From Flavobacterium sp. (GTDB lineage Bacteria > Bacteroidota > Bacteroidia > Flavobacteriales > Flavobacteriaceae): DNA of 64,000 nucleotides. Positions within the stretch are counted from its first letter, which is position 1. The number at the start of each line of letters is the position of its first letter. The notes under the pieces were generated by a model. The model saw nothing but the letters and a program-made list of their open reading frames with translations, ran no database searches and was not told where the DNA came from. This document shows positions 36,007 to 44,980 of the stretch, one piece after another. Made by a program: the position numbers and the translations under genes. The stretch lies in the NCBI GenBank assembly GCA_030153045.1, contig JASLID010000020.1:27969-91968 (forward strand), in the 5' to 3' direction.

Positions 36007-37413
36007 ATGCAAGAAGAAAAACAAACTTTTAAACGTGAATTAGGTTTACTCGACGCTACCATGCTTGTGGTAGGTTCTATGATAGGCTCTGGAATTTTTA
36101 TTGTGAGTGCAGATATTACCCGAAATGTAGGCAGTGCGGGTTGGCTCATTGCCATTTGGGTTGTTTCGGCATTGATTACAATGACAGCAGCTGTGAGTTA
36201 CGGCGAATTGAGTTCGATGTTTCCGCAAGCTGGTGGACAGTATGTTTATTTGAAAGAAGCTTATAATAAACTGATTGCATTTTTATACGGATGGAGTTTT
36301 TTCGCCGTGATTCAAACGGGAACCATTGCAGCAGTTGGTGTGGCTTTTTCGAAATTTGCTGCGTACTTGATTCCTGCATTTAGTGAAAATAATTTCTTGT
36401 TTGAAGCGGGCTCTTTTAAATTAAGTGCCGCGCAATTGGTATCGATTGTCACTATTGTTTTATTGACATACATCAACAGTCGTGGGGTTAAAAACGGGAA
36501 AATCATTCAAAAAATATTTACCATTACTAAAATCGCTTCACTTTTTGGGTTGATAATTTTTGGATTTATTTTAGCCGCGAAAAGTGATGTTTGGAATACC
36601 AACTGGACCGATGCTTGGAATGCACAATCGTTTCATAAAGACACCAATACTTGGTCGGCTGTTTCAGGGTTTGCTTTGCTTTCCGCTATTGCAGCTTCAA
36701 TGGTAGGTTCTTTATTTTCGAGTGATGCTTGGAATGGGGTAACTTTTATTTCAGGAGAAATTAAAAATCCAGAGCGCAATGTTGGTTTGAGTTTATTCTT
36801 GGGAACTTTAATTGTAAGTATCATTTATGTTTCGGCTAATTTAATGTATTTGGCAGTGATGCCTTTACAGGAAATTGCTTTTGCTCCTTCGGATAGAGTG
36901 GCCGTAGTGGCTTCGGAACATATTTTTGGGTCAACAGGAACTATTATCATTGCAGTGATGATCATGATTTCGACTTTTGGTTGTAACAATGGTTTGATTA
37001 TGGCTGGTTCTCGTGTGTATTATACGATGGCAAAGGACGGTTTGTTCTTTAAAAAAGCCGCTAACTTAAATAAAGCTAGTGTTCCAGGATGGGGATTATG
37101 GATACAATGCATTTGGGCGTCAGCTCTATGCTTGACTGGAAAATATGGCGATTTATTAGACTTCGTTATGATTATTGTAATCATTTTTTACATCTTGACC
37201 ATTTACGGAATTTTCATTTTGAGAAGAAAAATGCCAAATGCAGAACGCCCTTACAAAGCTTTTGCTTATCCTGTTTTACCAGCGTTATACATTATTGTGG
37301 CTACTGCTATTTGCGTGGCTTTATTAATTGATAGAACCAGTACTTGTGGATGGGGAGTGTTGATTATGCTGGCTGGAATTCCAGTATATTATTTGACTAA
37401 ACCGAAAGAGTAA
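36007..37413 (+). CDS. APC family amino acid permease
   Basis: A 468-residue inner membrane transporter with about 12 helices. The APC signature in helix 1 is clear (DATMLVVGSMIGSGIFIVSA), as is the helix 6 region (SDAWNGVTFISGEIKNPERN). It resembles the LAT/YkbA-type branch of amino acid permeases; the substrate cannot be read from sequence. Single gene with its own promoter; a copy of the dispersed palindrome and a bidirectional terminator follow it. Confidence 0.9.
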   Translation: MQEEKQTFKRELGLLDATMLVVGSMIGSGIFIVSADITRNVGSAGWLIAIWVVSALITMTAAVSYGELSSMFPQAGGQYVYLKEAYNKLIAFLYGWSFFAVIQTGTIAAVGVAFSKFAAYLIPAFSENNFLFEAGSFKLSAAQLVSIVTIVLLTYINSRGVKNGKIIQKIFTITKIASLFGLIIFGFILAAKSDVWNTNWTDAWNAQSFHKDTNTWSAVSGFALLSAIAASMVGSLFSSDAWNGVTFISGEIKNPERNVGLSLFLGTLIVSIIYVSANLMYLAVMPLQEIAFAPSDRVAVVASEHIFGSTGTIIIAVMIMISTFGCNNGLIMAGSRVYYTMAKDGLFFKKAANLNKASVPGWGLWIQCIWASALCLTGKYGDLLDFVMIIVIIFYILTIYGIFILRRKMPNAERPYKAFAYPVLPALYIIVATAICVALLIDRTSTCGWGVLIMLAGIPVYYLTKPKE

Positions 37414-37430
37414 TGTAAGATCCAAAAGCC

Positions 37431-37504
37431 TAGCCCAGATAGCAATGGAAATCCTTTTTTGAGGAACGAAAAAAAGATTGAAATGAATAGCTGGAAAAGC
37501 TCCT
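37431..37504 (+). repeat. Copy A of dispersed imperfect palindrome
   Basis: Outer arm TAGCCCAGATAGCAATGGAA and ATCC, inner stem TTTTTT / AAAAAA around GAGGAACG, then AGATTGAAATGAATAGCTGG and AAAAGCTCC. Located 17 bp after the permease stop and just before a bidirectional terminator. Confidence 0.75.
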
Positions 37505-37509
37505 AAAAC

Positions 37510-37545
37510 AAAAACCCGTCTTGTTCATAAACGAGACGGGTTTTG
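37510..37545. terminator. Bidirectional terminator
   Basis: Stem AAAACCCGTCT / AGACGGGTTTT with T-rich sequence on both sides; serves the permease (+) and the tail-collar operon (-). Confidence 0.8.
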
Positions 37546-37566
37546 CTTTATTTTAAAATCTTAAAA

Positions 37567-38151
37567 TTAATTTTGAGATGGATAAATTCCGTACAAGGAA
37601 ATTATAAAATTAACCGCTAGAAAAGGCTGAACATTATTAAATGGCTGATTTCCTCCTGTATTTCCAATCATAGTTGATTTCATTGTAGTATTAGCAGCTG
37701 CATCTGAGTATTCTTTATCTAAAGCTTTAGTATCCGCAAACAAATTCCCAGTTGGAATGTTTTGATTTGCATCATCAGTAACCGCTGCAACAGCGTGATT
37801 GTGAGATGGCATTTGGTTTACCGTTAAGGTAACGTTTTCTGAGCCTCCTCCTTCTCCTAGGATTCTATTTGACAATCCTGACCCGGTTCCAGTATGCATT
37901 GGCAAACGACCTCTTAAATCAGGTAAAGCAAAAGTAGATTGACCATCACCACCATATGTTGTTCCTATAATAGTAAACAGAACTTCATTTTCGGCTATTG
38001 AAAGTAACTGCCCATCACAAAATACCCATCCAGCCGGAGGAAAGTTTCCTGCAAACATTTTAATTTGTCCTACATATTGGGAGTCCTGTGAAAACCCTTT
38101 TACTCCTATAAATAAGAATGTCAATATTGCTATATATAATATCTTTTTCAT
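37567..38151 (-). CDS. Exported phage tail collar domain protein (MdpB-like), copy 3
   Basis: 194 residues: signal peptide (cleaved near VKGFSQ), then a tail-collar/microcystin-dependent-protein domain (YVGQIKMFAGNFPPAGWVFC, FALPDLRGRLPMHTG, NQMPSHNHAVAA). The C-terminus GIYPSQN is shared with the neighbours. The domain name comes from phage tail fibres, but the signal peptide implies export from the bacterial cell. Last gene of a four-gene operon, 3 bp after a T9SS cargo gene. Function unknown; surface or extracellular binding is inferred. Confidence 0.8.
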   Translation of the reverse strand: MKKILYIAILTFLFIGVKGFSQDSQYVGQIKMFAGNFPPAGWVFCDGQLLSIAENEVLFTIIGTTYGGDGQSTFALPDLRGRLPMHTGTGSGLSNRILGEGGGSENVTLTVNQMPSHNHAVAAVTDDANQNIPTGNLFADTKALDKEYSDAAANTTMKSTMIGNTGGNQPFNNVQPFLAVNFIISLYGIYPSQN

Positions 38152-38154
38152 CTT

Positions 38155-38832
38155 TTACTTTTTTATAAAGTTTGACACTTGCAAACCAGCATCTGTTTTT
38201 ATTCTTGCAATGTACATTCCTGCCTGCAATTGAGATACATTAATGACATCCAAATTTTCAAACTCTAAAACCTTTTGCCCTTGAATACTCCAAACAGCTA
38301 TTTCATTAACTTGGCTATTGCTTTTAACAGTAATAAAATCATTAGATGGGTTTGGATAGAGTACAATTCCTAAATTTATAGCAAAATCATTAAGCGATAA
38401 AACGGTGTTTTGAACAGCTCCAGTTAAAGTTGAATTTCCTGGAGTTAAATTCCCTCCGCATTCGTTAGCCGTATGAGCAATATTCTCCACCCAAGTTCCT
38501 AAAGTTGTACTTGGAGGATTTGGTGTAGAAGTCGAAGTATTATAATAAATCAAAAATTGATCTACAAAATCTCCATCACCGCCATCAGCAATGAACTCCC
38601 ATCGAGAATTCGTTGTACTCCATAAAATTTTAAACTCACAAGATCCCATTGGACAAGGTTGGCCTGTTATTGGAGTTGTAGTGTATATGTTTCTCCCTGT
38701 GACGTCAGTTCCATCAGGGTTAAAAATATAATTTTGATCACCAAATGATTCATGACAACCATTAAACGTAATGGTTTGCGCGTTTATTAATGCAAAAAAC
38801 ATTAATAACAATAAAGTGTAAAGTCTTTTCAT
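38155..38832 (-). CDS. T9SS type A sorting domain protein inside tail-collar operon
   Basis: 225 residues: signal peptide (ending INAQ), a small domain of about 120 residues with cysteines (FNGCHES, GQPCPMGSCEFK, NECGGN) and Trp/Asp-rich stretches, then a type A sorting tail of about 75 residues (LYPNPSNDFITVKSN, IAVWSIQGQKVL, LQAGMYIARIKTDAG, FIKK). The tail targets it through the type IX system to the cell surface. The N-terminal domain is not one I recognise. It lies between two tail-collar genes with gaps of 3 and 5 bp, so they are probably co-expressed. Confidence 0.85.
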   Translation of the reverse strand: MKRLYTLLLLMFFALINAQTITFNGCHESFGDQNYIFNPDGTDVTGRNIYTTTPITGQPCPMGSCEFKILWSTTNSRWEFIADGGDGDFVDQFLIYYNTSTSTPNPPSTTLGTWVENIAHTANECGGNLTPGNSTLTGAVQNTVLSLNDFAINLGIVLYPNPSNDFITVKSNSQVNEIAVWSIQGQKVLEFENLDVINVSQLQAGMYIARIKTDAGLQVSNFIKK

Positions 38833-38837
38833 AGTTT

Positions 38838-39410
38838 TTAGTTTTGAGATGGGTAAATTCCAGTTAATGCTATTATAAAAGTTACAGCTCTAAATGGCTG
38901 AACGTTATTTATAGGTTGACTTCCGCCAGTATTACTCAACATTGACGACTTCATTAAAGTATTCGCAGCGGCATTTGAATATTCAGGATCAAGTTGATTG
39001 GAATCGGCTGGTACGTTTCCAGTTGGAATATTTTGATTGGCATCTAAAGCCACTGCATTTACAGTATGAGAATGCGCTGGAAGTTGAGAAACACTTAAAG
39101 TATTATTTTCTGTTCCAGCCATTTGCCCTTGAACAATCGTTGTATTATTGTAATGAACCGGCACACGACCCCTTAAATCTGGCAAAGCAAATGTCGTTTG
39201 TCCATTACCACCATACATTGTTCCTAATAATGAAAACAAAGCTTGATTTAGATTTATTGGCAATAACTGCCCTTCACATTTTGCCCATCCTCGTGGAGCA
39301 TAATCGCCAGAAAACATTTGTATTTCACCCAAATAATTTTCTTGAGCTACAGCTTTTTGATTACCAATAAACAAAAAAGCAAATGTTATAATGTATATTA
39401 TTTTTTTCAT
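38838..39410 (-). CDS. Exported phage tail collar domain protein (MdpB-like), copy 2
   Basis: 190 residues with signal peptide (ending KAVAQ), the collar domain (YLGEIQMFSGDYAPRGWAKC, FALPDLRGRVPVHYN, SQLPAHSHTVNA), and the same C-terminus GIYPSQN as copy 3. The segment after RGR is shorter than in the other two copies. Second gene of the operon, 6 bp after copy 1. All three copies keep one Cys (in GWAKCEGQ / GWVFCDGQ) and the H-x-H motif of the collar fold. Confidence 0.8.
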   Translation of the reverse strand: MKKIIYIITFAFLFIGNQKAVAQENYLGEIQMFSGDYAPRGWAKCEGQLLPINLNQALFSLLGTMYGGNGQTTFALPDLRGRVPVHYNNTTIVQGQMAGTENNTLSVSQLPAHSHTVNAVALDANQNIPTGNVPADSNQLDPEYSNAAANTLMKSSMLSNTGGSQPINNVQPFRAVTFIIALTGIYPSQN

Positions 39411-39416
39411 ATCTGA

Positions 39417-40007
39417 TTAATTTCTAGGTGGAAAAACGCCTTGTAGCGCAATAATAAAAGTGACACTGTTGTAAGGTTGCATATTATTTACTGGTGCATT
39501 ACTACCTGTAGGCTGAACCATGGTTGCTCCCATAGTTGTGTTTGGATTTGCGTCTGAATATTCTTTATCTAAGAGCCTTGTGTTTGCAGGCAGATTCCCT
39601 GTAGGTAGATTTTGATTCCCATTTGTTGTAACTGCATTTACCAAGTGATTGTGAGAAGGGATTTGATCGACTAATAAAGTATTTTCTGCTGTTCCCCCAT
39701 TTTCACCCAAATCTCTTGGTGACAATCCAGGTCCTTGACCTGAACCTGCATGCATTGGTGCACGTCCTCGAAGATCTGGTAAAGCGAAAGTCGTTTGCCC
39801 ATTACCTCCATAAGTTGTCCCTAAAATTGAGAATAAAGCAGTGTTTGATGCAATAGGTAATATTTGTCCTTCGCATTTTGCCCAACCATTTGGCGCAAAA
39901 TTAAAGCCAACCATTCGTATTTCGCCAACATATGCATTCTGCGAATTCATCTTAATGTTTCCCAAAAATAGAAACACAAAGACTACAAAAAAAGTAAGTT
40001 TTTTCAT
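39417..40007 (-). CDS. Exported phage tail collar domain protein (MdpB-like), copy 1
   Basis: 196 residues with signal peptide (ending KMNSQ) and the collar domain (YVGEIRMVGFNFAPNGWAKC, FALPDLRGRAPMHAG, DQIPSHNHLVNA); C-terminus GVFPPRN. First gene of the four-gene operon. The AT-rich region upstream (40008-40100) has no perfect -7 box. The infB terminator at 40101-40128 insulates the operon from the translation genes. No other phage gene is present, so this is not a prophage remnant. Confidence 0.8.
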   Translation of the reverse strand: MKKLTFFVVFVFLFLGNIKMNSQNAYVGEIRMVGFNFAPNGWAKCEGQILPIASNTALFSILGTTYGGNGQTTFALPDLRGRAPMHAGSGQGPGLSPRDLGENGGTAENTLLVDQIPSHNHLVNAVTTNGNQNLPTGNLPANTRLLDKEYSDANPNTTMGATMVQPTGSNAPVNNMQPYNSVTFIIALQGVFPPRN

Positions 40008-40100
40008 AATAATTTTTTTAAAATTTCAAATAAAAGTAATTATAATAAACAAAACTTATTTAATATTATTAAGTAAAAACAGACATTTTCGATGAAAAAC

Positions 40101-40128
40101 AAAAAACCTCGACGAATCGAGGTTTTTT
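40101..40128 (-). terminator. Terminator of rimP-nusA-infB operon
   Basis: Stem AACCTCGA / TCGAGGTT with CGAA loop, followed on the minus strand by TTTTTGTTTTT. Confidence 0.85.
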
Positions 40129-40145
40129 ATATTATAATGTTGAAA

Positions 40146-43028
40146 TTATTTCAGTTTTTTCTTCACAGCAACTTCTGTAAATCCTTCGATAACGTCATTG
40201 ATTTCGATATCGTTGTAGCCTTTAATCTGCATACCACAATCGTATCCTTTTGAAACTTCTTTTACATCGTCTTTGAAACGCTTCAAGGCAATTAAATCGC
40301 CTGTGTATATTACTACACTATCACGGATTAAGCGGATTTTGTTCGCTCTGAATATTTTACCATCCGTAACCATACAACCTGCGATTGAACCAACTTTAGA
40401 AATTTTGAATATCTCTCTAATTTCGGCAGTACCTGTGATTTCTTCTTTCATCTCAGGAGATAACATTCCTTCCATTGCATCACGTAAATCGTCGATAGCG
40501 GCGTAGATGATAGAATAATGACGGATATCAATTTCTTCTTTATCAGCTAATTGCTTAGCATTTCCAGCTGGACGTACGTTAAATCCAATGATAATCGCAT
40601 CTGAAGCAGAAGCTAACATTACGTCAGATTCAGTAATTGCACCCACTCCTTTGTGAATGATATTGATTTGAATTTCTGGTGTAGATAATTTAGAGAACGA
40701 ATCTGATAAGGCTTCAACCGAACCATCCACGTCTCCTTTAAGGATAATGTTCAATTCTTTAAATTGTCCTAGAGCAATACGACGACCAATTTCATCTAAT
40801 GTAATATGACGTTGAACACGAACTGATTGCTCACGCATTAATTGTGTACGTTTTGCAGCAATTTGCTTCGCTTCACGCTCGTCTTGGTAAATATTAAATT
40901 TATCACCTGCTGTTGGCGCTCCGTCTAATCCTAAAATTGAAATTGGAGTTGAAGGACCTGCTTCCATAACGTTTTTACCACGCTCATCTTGCATTGCCTT
41001 AATCTTACCATGGTTTTTACCCGCTAAGATATAATCTCCAACTCTCACTGTTCCAGCCTGAACTAATACAGTTGAGATGTATCCACGTCCTTTATCTAAG
41101 AATGCTTCTACTACTGTTCCAGTTCCTGGTTTATTTGGGTTTGCTTTTAAGTCTAGAATTTCAGCTTCAAGCAATACTTTTTCTAATAATTCTTTTATAC
41201 CTAAACCTGTTTTTGCAGAAATATCGTGTGATTGGTATTTTCCACCCCAATCTTCAACCAAGAAATTCATGGCTGCTAATTTTTCTTTAATTTTTTCAGG
41301 ATTAGCGGTTTGTTTATCCACTTTATTAATAGCAAATATAATTGGCACTCCTGCAGCTTGTGCGTGACTGATTGCTTCTTTTGTTTGAGGCATGATGTCA
41401 TCATCGGCAGCAACTACAATAATTGCAATATCGGTAACTTGAGCTCCACGAGCACGCATAGCGGTAAAGGCCTCGTGTCCTGGTGTATCTAAGAAAGCAA
41501 TTTCTTGCCCATTGTCTAACTCTACTCCGTAGGCACCAATATGTTGTGTAATTCCTCCTGATTCACCCGCAATAACGTTCGTTTTACGAATGTAATCCAA
41601 TAACGATGTTTTACCGTGATCGACGTGACCCATTACGGTAACGATAGGTGCGCGGTGTACTAAATCTTCTGGTTTATCTTCAACAACTTCGATATTCTCT
41701 TCGATATCGGTTGTAATAAATTCAACTTCGTATCCAAATTCGTCAGCTACAATAGTCAATGTCTCAGCATCTAAACGCTGATTCATTGTCACCATGATTC
41801 CTAGTGACATACACGTTCCAATCACTTTAGTAATTGGCACATCCATCATGGTTGCAACTTCACCTACAGTAACAAATTCAGTTACTTTAAGTGTTTTACT
41901 TCCTTCTTCGATGGCTCTTTGCTCATCATCCGATTTTTGACGGTGCGTATCTCTTTTGTCACGACGGTATTTTGCCGCTTTCGATTTGTTTCCTTTTCCT
42001 TGTAGTCTTTCTAAAGTCTCTTTGATTTGGTTTTTTACTTCCTCTTCTGTAGGCTCTACTTTAGCTACAATGGCTGGTCTGTTTCCTTTTACAAATCCTG
42101 GTTTTGTACTACGATTTGCTCCTGGACCTCCTTGTCCGCCAGGTCTATTTTGATTTGCTCCTGGACCACCAGCTGGAGTTATTCCACCTCCTGGTTTAGG
42201 CGCAATACGTTTGCGTTTGTTCTTGTTTGCGTTATTATTCGCTGCAGCATTATTTGCCCCTGGCTTTCCTGGAGTTGTATTAGGCTCAATTTTCTTTTTA
42301 GGCTTGTTAAACTGCGATAAATCGATAGTTTGTCCTGAAAAAGTTGGTCCTGAAAGTTTTTGATATTGTGTTGTGAAAGTTTCGTCTACTGGAGCTTCTT
42401 CAACTGAAGGTTTTGAAGATTCTTTTTCTACTTTTTCCACAACAGGCTTTTCTTCTTTTTTGGCTTCAACTTCTTTTATAGGAGTTTGTTTTACCTCTTC
42501 TTTAACACTTGGCTCAATTGTAGTTTTAATTTTAACTTCTGGTTTAGCCTCTGGCTTAGCTTCAACTTTAGTTTCAGGCTTAACCTCTTCCTTTTTAACT
42601 ACTTCTTTTGCAACAGGCGTTTCAACTTTTGGTTCAACAGCTTTAACTGGAGGCACAACAGTTTGTTTAGGAGATAGATCTATCATTCCAACTTGCTTTG
42701 GACCTGCAACACTAGCTTTCGCTTTGATTACTTCCTGACGTTGGCGTTCTTCATCTTGCTTGCGTTTTTCTTCTATTTCATGTTCTCTTTCAAGACGCAA
42801 CGCTTCTTTTTCTTTTCTTTTCTCTTCGCCAACTTCTTTTGAAGCGTCTTTGTTCCCTTTGTCTCCAGCAAATTGATTTGACAGGACGTTATATACTTCG
42901 TCAGAGATTTTCGTGTTAGGATTAGACTCAATAGTGAATCCCTTATCCTTTAGATAATCTACTGCTCTTTCTAACGAAATATTAAATTCCCTTAAAACTT
43001 TGTTTATTCTTATTGTACCTTCAGACAT
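40146..43028 (-). CDS. infB: Translation initiation factor IF-2
   Basis: The GTPase that brings initiator tRNA to the ribosome. 960 residues, with an N-terminal IF2_N domain ([20 protein letters not shown]), a long charged Lys/Glu/Val/Pro linker (about 65-250), and Asn/Gly-rich low complexity (about 255-310). The GTPase domain starts near residue 460 ([22 protein letters not shown]), followed by domains II, III and IV. Complete. Third gene of rimP-nusA-infB. Confidence 0.97.
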   Translation of the reverse strand: MSEGTIRINKVLREFNISLERAVDYLKDKGFTIESNPNTKISDEVYNVLSNQFAGDKGNKDASKEVGEEKRKEKEALRLEREHEIEEKRKQDEERQRQEVIKAKASVAGPKQVGMIDLSPKQTVVPPVKAVEPKVETPVAKEVVKKEEVKPETKVEAKPEAKPEVKIKTTIEPSVKEEVKQTPIKEVEAKKEEKPVVEKVEKESSKPSVEEAPVDETFTTQYQKLSGPTFSGQTIDLSQFNKPKKKIEPNTTPGKPGANNAAANNNANKNKRKRIAPKPGGGITPAGGPGANQNRPGGQGGPGANRSTKPGFVKGNRPAIVAKVEPTEEEVKNQIKETLERLQGKGNKSKAAKYRRDKRDTHRQKSDDEQRAIEEGSKTLKVTEFVTVGEVATMMDVPITKVIGTCMSLGIMVTMNQRLDAETLTIVADEFGYEVEFITTDIEENIEVVEDKPEDLVHRAPIVTVMGHVDHGKTSLLDYIRKTNVIAGESGGITQHIGAYGVELDNGQEIAFLDTPGHEAFTAMRARGAQVTDIAIIVVAADDDIMPQTKEAISHAQAAGVPIIFAINKVDKQTANPEKIKEKLAAMNFLVEDWGGKYQSHDISAKTGLGIKELLEKVLLEAEILDLKANPNKPGTGTVVEAFLDKGRGYISTVLVQAGTVRVGDYILAGKNHGKIKAMQDERGKNVMEAGPSTPISILGLDGAPTAGDKFNIYQDEREAKQIAAKRTQLMREQSVRVQRHITLDEIGRRIALGQFKELNIILKGDVDGSVEALSDSFSKLSTPEIQINIIHKGVGAITESDVMLASASDAIIIGFNVRPAGNAKQLADKEEIDIRHYSIIYAAIDDLRDAMEGMLSPEMKEEITGTAEIREIFKISKVGSIAGCMVTDGKIFRANKIRLIRDSVVIYTGDLIALKRFKDDVKEVSKGYDCGMQIKGYNDIEINDVIEGFTEVAVKKKLK

Positions 43029-43081
43029 AAAATCTTTTTATATTATCTTTTTATTGTGGTATGCGTATGCTAATCAAGAAT

Positions 43082-44326
43082 TTAATCTTCAAATTCTTCT
43101 TTCAAAATTCTAACTACTTCAAGAATAGTTTCTTCTTCTAAATCTGTTCTACGAACCAGATCATTTACATCTTGATTTAAGATGCTACGTGCTGTATCTA
43201 AACCAATTTTAGCGAATTCTTCGATGACCCAAGCTTCGATTTCATCTGAAAACTCAGTTAATTCGACATCGTCTTCACTATCTGCAATATTTCCTTCACG
43301 AATCACATCAAGCTCATAACCTGTTAATTGACCTGCTAGTTTAATATTGTGTCCGCCACGACCAATGGCTTTTGATACTTCTTCCAATTTCAAGAAAACC
43401 TCTGCGCGTTTTGTTTCTTCATTAATTTTAATAGAAGATACTTTAGCCGGGCTTAATGCTCTTGTAATGTATAATTGAATGTTAGTCGTATAATTAATGA
43501 CGTCGATATTTTCGTTTCCTAATTCGCGAACAATTCCGTGAATACGAGATCCTTTCATACCTACACATGCTCCTACTGGATCAATACGATCATCGTAAGA
43601 ATCTACGGCTACTTTTGCTTTTTCACCTGGAATACGAACTACATTTTTGATATTGATTAATCCGTCGAAAACTTCAGGAATTTCTTGTTCAAATAATTTT
43701 TCTAAGAACTTTTCAGAAGTTCTAGACATGATAATTTGTGGTTTGTTTCCTTTTAATTCAACACTTTCGATGATTCCGCGAACGCTATCTCCTTTACGGA
43801 AGAAATCGGAAGGAATTTGTTTTTCTTTTGGTAAAACAATTTCATTTCCTTCATCATCTACAAGAATAACAACTCTTGGACGAACGTGGTGTACTTCTCC
43901 AGTGTAAATATCTCCAATTAAATCTTTAAATTGTTTGTAAAGATTGGTATTGTCGTGTTCGTGAATTTTAGAAATTAAGTTTTGACGTAATGCCAAAATA
44001 GCTCTTCTCCCTAAATCGATTAATTTTACTTCTTCAGAAACCTCTTCACCGATTTCAAAATCCGGCTCGATTTTTCTAGCTTCAGTTAAAGTAATTTCTT
44101 CGTTTTCGAAATCTAAGTCCTCATCTGCAACAATAACTCTACGTCTCCAGATTTCCATATCTCCTTTATCAGGATTGATAATGATATCAAAATTATCATC
44201 TGAACCGTATTTTTTCTTTAATGCATTTCTAAACACATCTTCTAAAATCGCCATAAGCGTTACACGATCAATCAGTTTGTCGTCTTTAAACTCTGAAAAT
44301 GAATCGATTAATGCTAAATTCTCCAT
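43082..44326 (-). CDS. nusA: Transcription termination/antitermination factor NusA
   Basis: Binds RNA polymerase and nascent RNA to set pausing, termination and antitermination. 414 residues: N-terminal polymerase-binding domain (about 1-125), S1 domain (about 130-200, DIYTGEVHHVRPR), and two KH domains (VGACVGMKGSRIHGIVREL and KAIGRGGHNIKLAGQLTGYE). The C-terminal acidic repeats of Enterobacteria are absent, as is normal for Bacteroidota. It lies 14 bp after rimP and 53 bp before infB. Confidence 0.97.
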   Translation of the reverse strand: MENLALIDSFSEFKDDKLIDRVTLMAILEDVFRNALKKKYGSDDNFDIIINPDKGDMEIWRRRVIVADEDLDFENEEITLTEARKIEPDFEIGEEVSEEVKLIDLGRRAILALRQNLISKIHEHDNTNLYKQFKDLIGDIYTGEVHHVRPRVVILVDDEGNEIVLPKEKQIPSDFFRKGDSVRGIIESVELKGNKPQIIMSRTSEKFLEKLFEQEIPEVFDGLINIKNVVRIPGEKAKVAVDSYDDRIDPVGACVGMKGSRIHGIVRELGNENIDVINYTTNIQLYITRALSPAKVSSIKINEETKRAEVFLKLEEVSKAIGRGGHNIKLAGQLTGYELDVIREGNIADSEDDVELTEFSDEIEAWVIEEFAKIGLDTARSILNQDVNDLVRRTDLEEETILEVVRILKEEFED

Positions 44327-44340
44327 GCCAACTCTTTAAT

Positions 44341-44805
44341 TTAAAATGTTATTGTAACCGTTGCTTCGATAATATCACTGTAAGCGATTTTTTCGTTATG
44401 AAGCACAGTTTCTTTTCCTTTTCCTATTTTCTTAGGTTCTCTCGAACTCCACTCTACTGTTATATTCTCGTCTGAAACCTCTAAAAGCTTCGCTTCGATG
44501 GTTTGAGATGCTGTTTTAATTTTTAACGTTCTACCAATATTCTTTTTGTACTGACGAACCAACTTTAATGGCAATGAAACTCCCGCTGAAGCAACTTCTA
44601 GAGCAAAATCTTGTTCTTCTCTATCTAAATTGTTTTCAACAGCGCGACTGATGTTGATACAGTCTTGTAACTGAACTCCATTATCACCATCTAAAGTTAC
44701 AATAATTTTATAACTATCTGTTATAGTCATGTCAATTAAAAATAACTCCGGATATTCTGCCAGAGCAACGCTTAAAACCTCTTTTACTTTCTCTTTAAAT
44801 GCCAT
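44341..44805 (-). CDS. rimP: Ribosome maturation factor RimP
   Basis: Needed for 30S subunit maturation. 154 residues with the two RimP domains: N-terminal alpha/beta ([40 protein letters not shown]) and C-terminal SH3-like barrel (IGRTLKIKT). First gene of rimP-nusA-infB. Its roughly 57-nt leader contains a terminator-like hairpin that ends 12 nt before the ATG; see the regulatory feature. Confidence 0.95.
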   Translation of the reverse strand: MAFKEKVKEVLSVALAEYPELFLIDMTITDSYKIIVTLDGDNGVQLQDCINISRAVENNLDREEQDFALEVASAGVSLPLKLVRQYKKNIGRTLKIKTASQTIEAKLLEVSDENITVEWSSREPKKIGKGKETVLHNEKIAYSDIIEATVTITF

Positions 44806-44811
44806 ATTTTA

Positions 44812-44838
44812 TAAAAAGAGGGAAGCAGTGCTTCCCTC
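44812..44838 (-). promoter_or_regulatory. Terminator-like hairpin in rimP leader (possible attenuator)
   Basis: Minus strand: perfect 9-bp stem GAGGGAAGC / GCTTCCCTC with a 3-nt loop, followed by TTTTTAT and then the rimP ATG 12 nt from the stem. It lies downstream of the -7 box at 44869-44876, so it is inside the leader. Shape fits an intrinsic terminator that could control the nusA operon. Confidence 0.6.
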
Positions 44839-44868
44839 ATTATTTAAATAAACTACTAAATAATGGCG

Positions 44869-44876
44869 CAAATATA
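44869..44876 (-). promoter_or_regulatory. -7 promoter element of rimP-nusA-infB operon
   Basis: Reads TATATTTG on the minus strand, a perfect TAnnTTTG. Transcription would start near 44862. Confidence 0.55.
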
Positions 44877-44901
44877 CTATTTTTTTTATAAATACGAAAT
44901 A

Positions 44902-44932
44902 TTGTGTTATGTTAAAAAAATTCCTACCTTTA
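44902..44932 (+). promoter_or_regulatory. Promoter of universal stress protein gene
   Basis: TTG (44902-44904), 20 bp, then TACCTTTA (44925-44932), one mismatch from TAnnTTTG. The leader would be about 43 nt. Confidence 0.5.
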
Positions 44933-44980
44933 ATGAAGATTTAAAAATCGAAGTGAGTATTAATCCTAAACTTATAGATT

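Noticed and set aside
37567..40007. Prophage or phage tail remnant
   Set aside because: All three collar-domain proteins have signal peptides, and no other phage gene, integrase or attachment repeat is present.
41980..42250. Tandem repeat in the infB linker as a novel element
   Set aside because: Low-complexity Asn/Gly and Lys/Glu linkers are normal for IF-2 in Bacteroidota.
42373..42738. Plus-strand frames within infB rich in Thr/Ser/Phe
   Set aside because: They are the reverse reading of the low-complexity Lys/Glu/Pro linker of IF-2.
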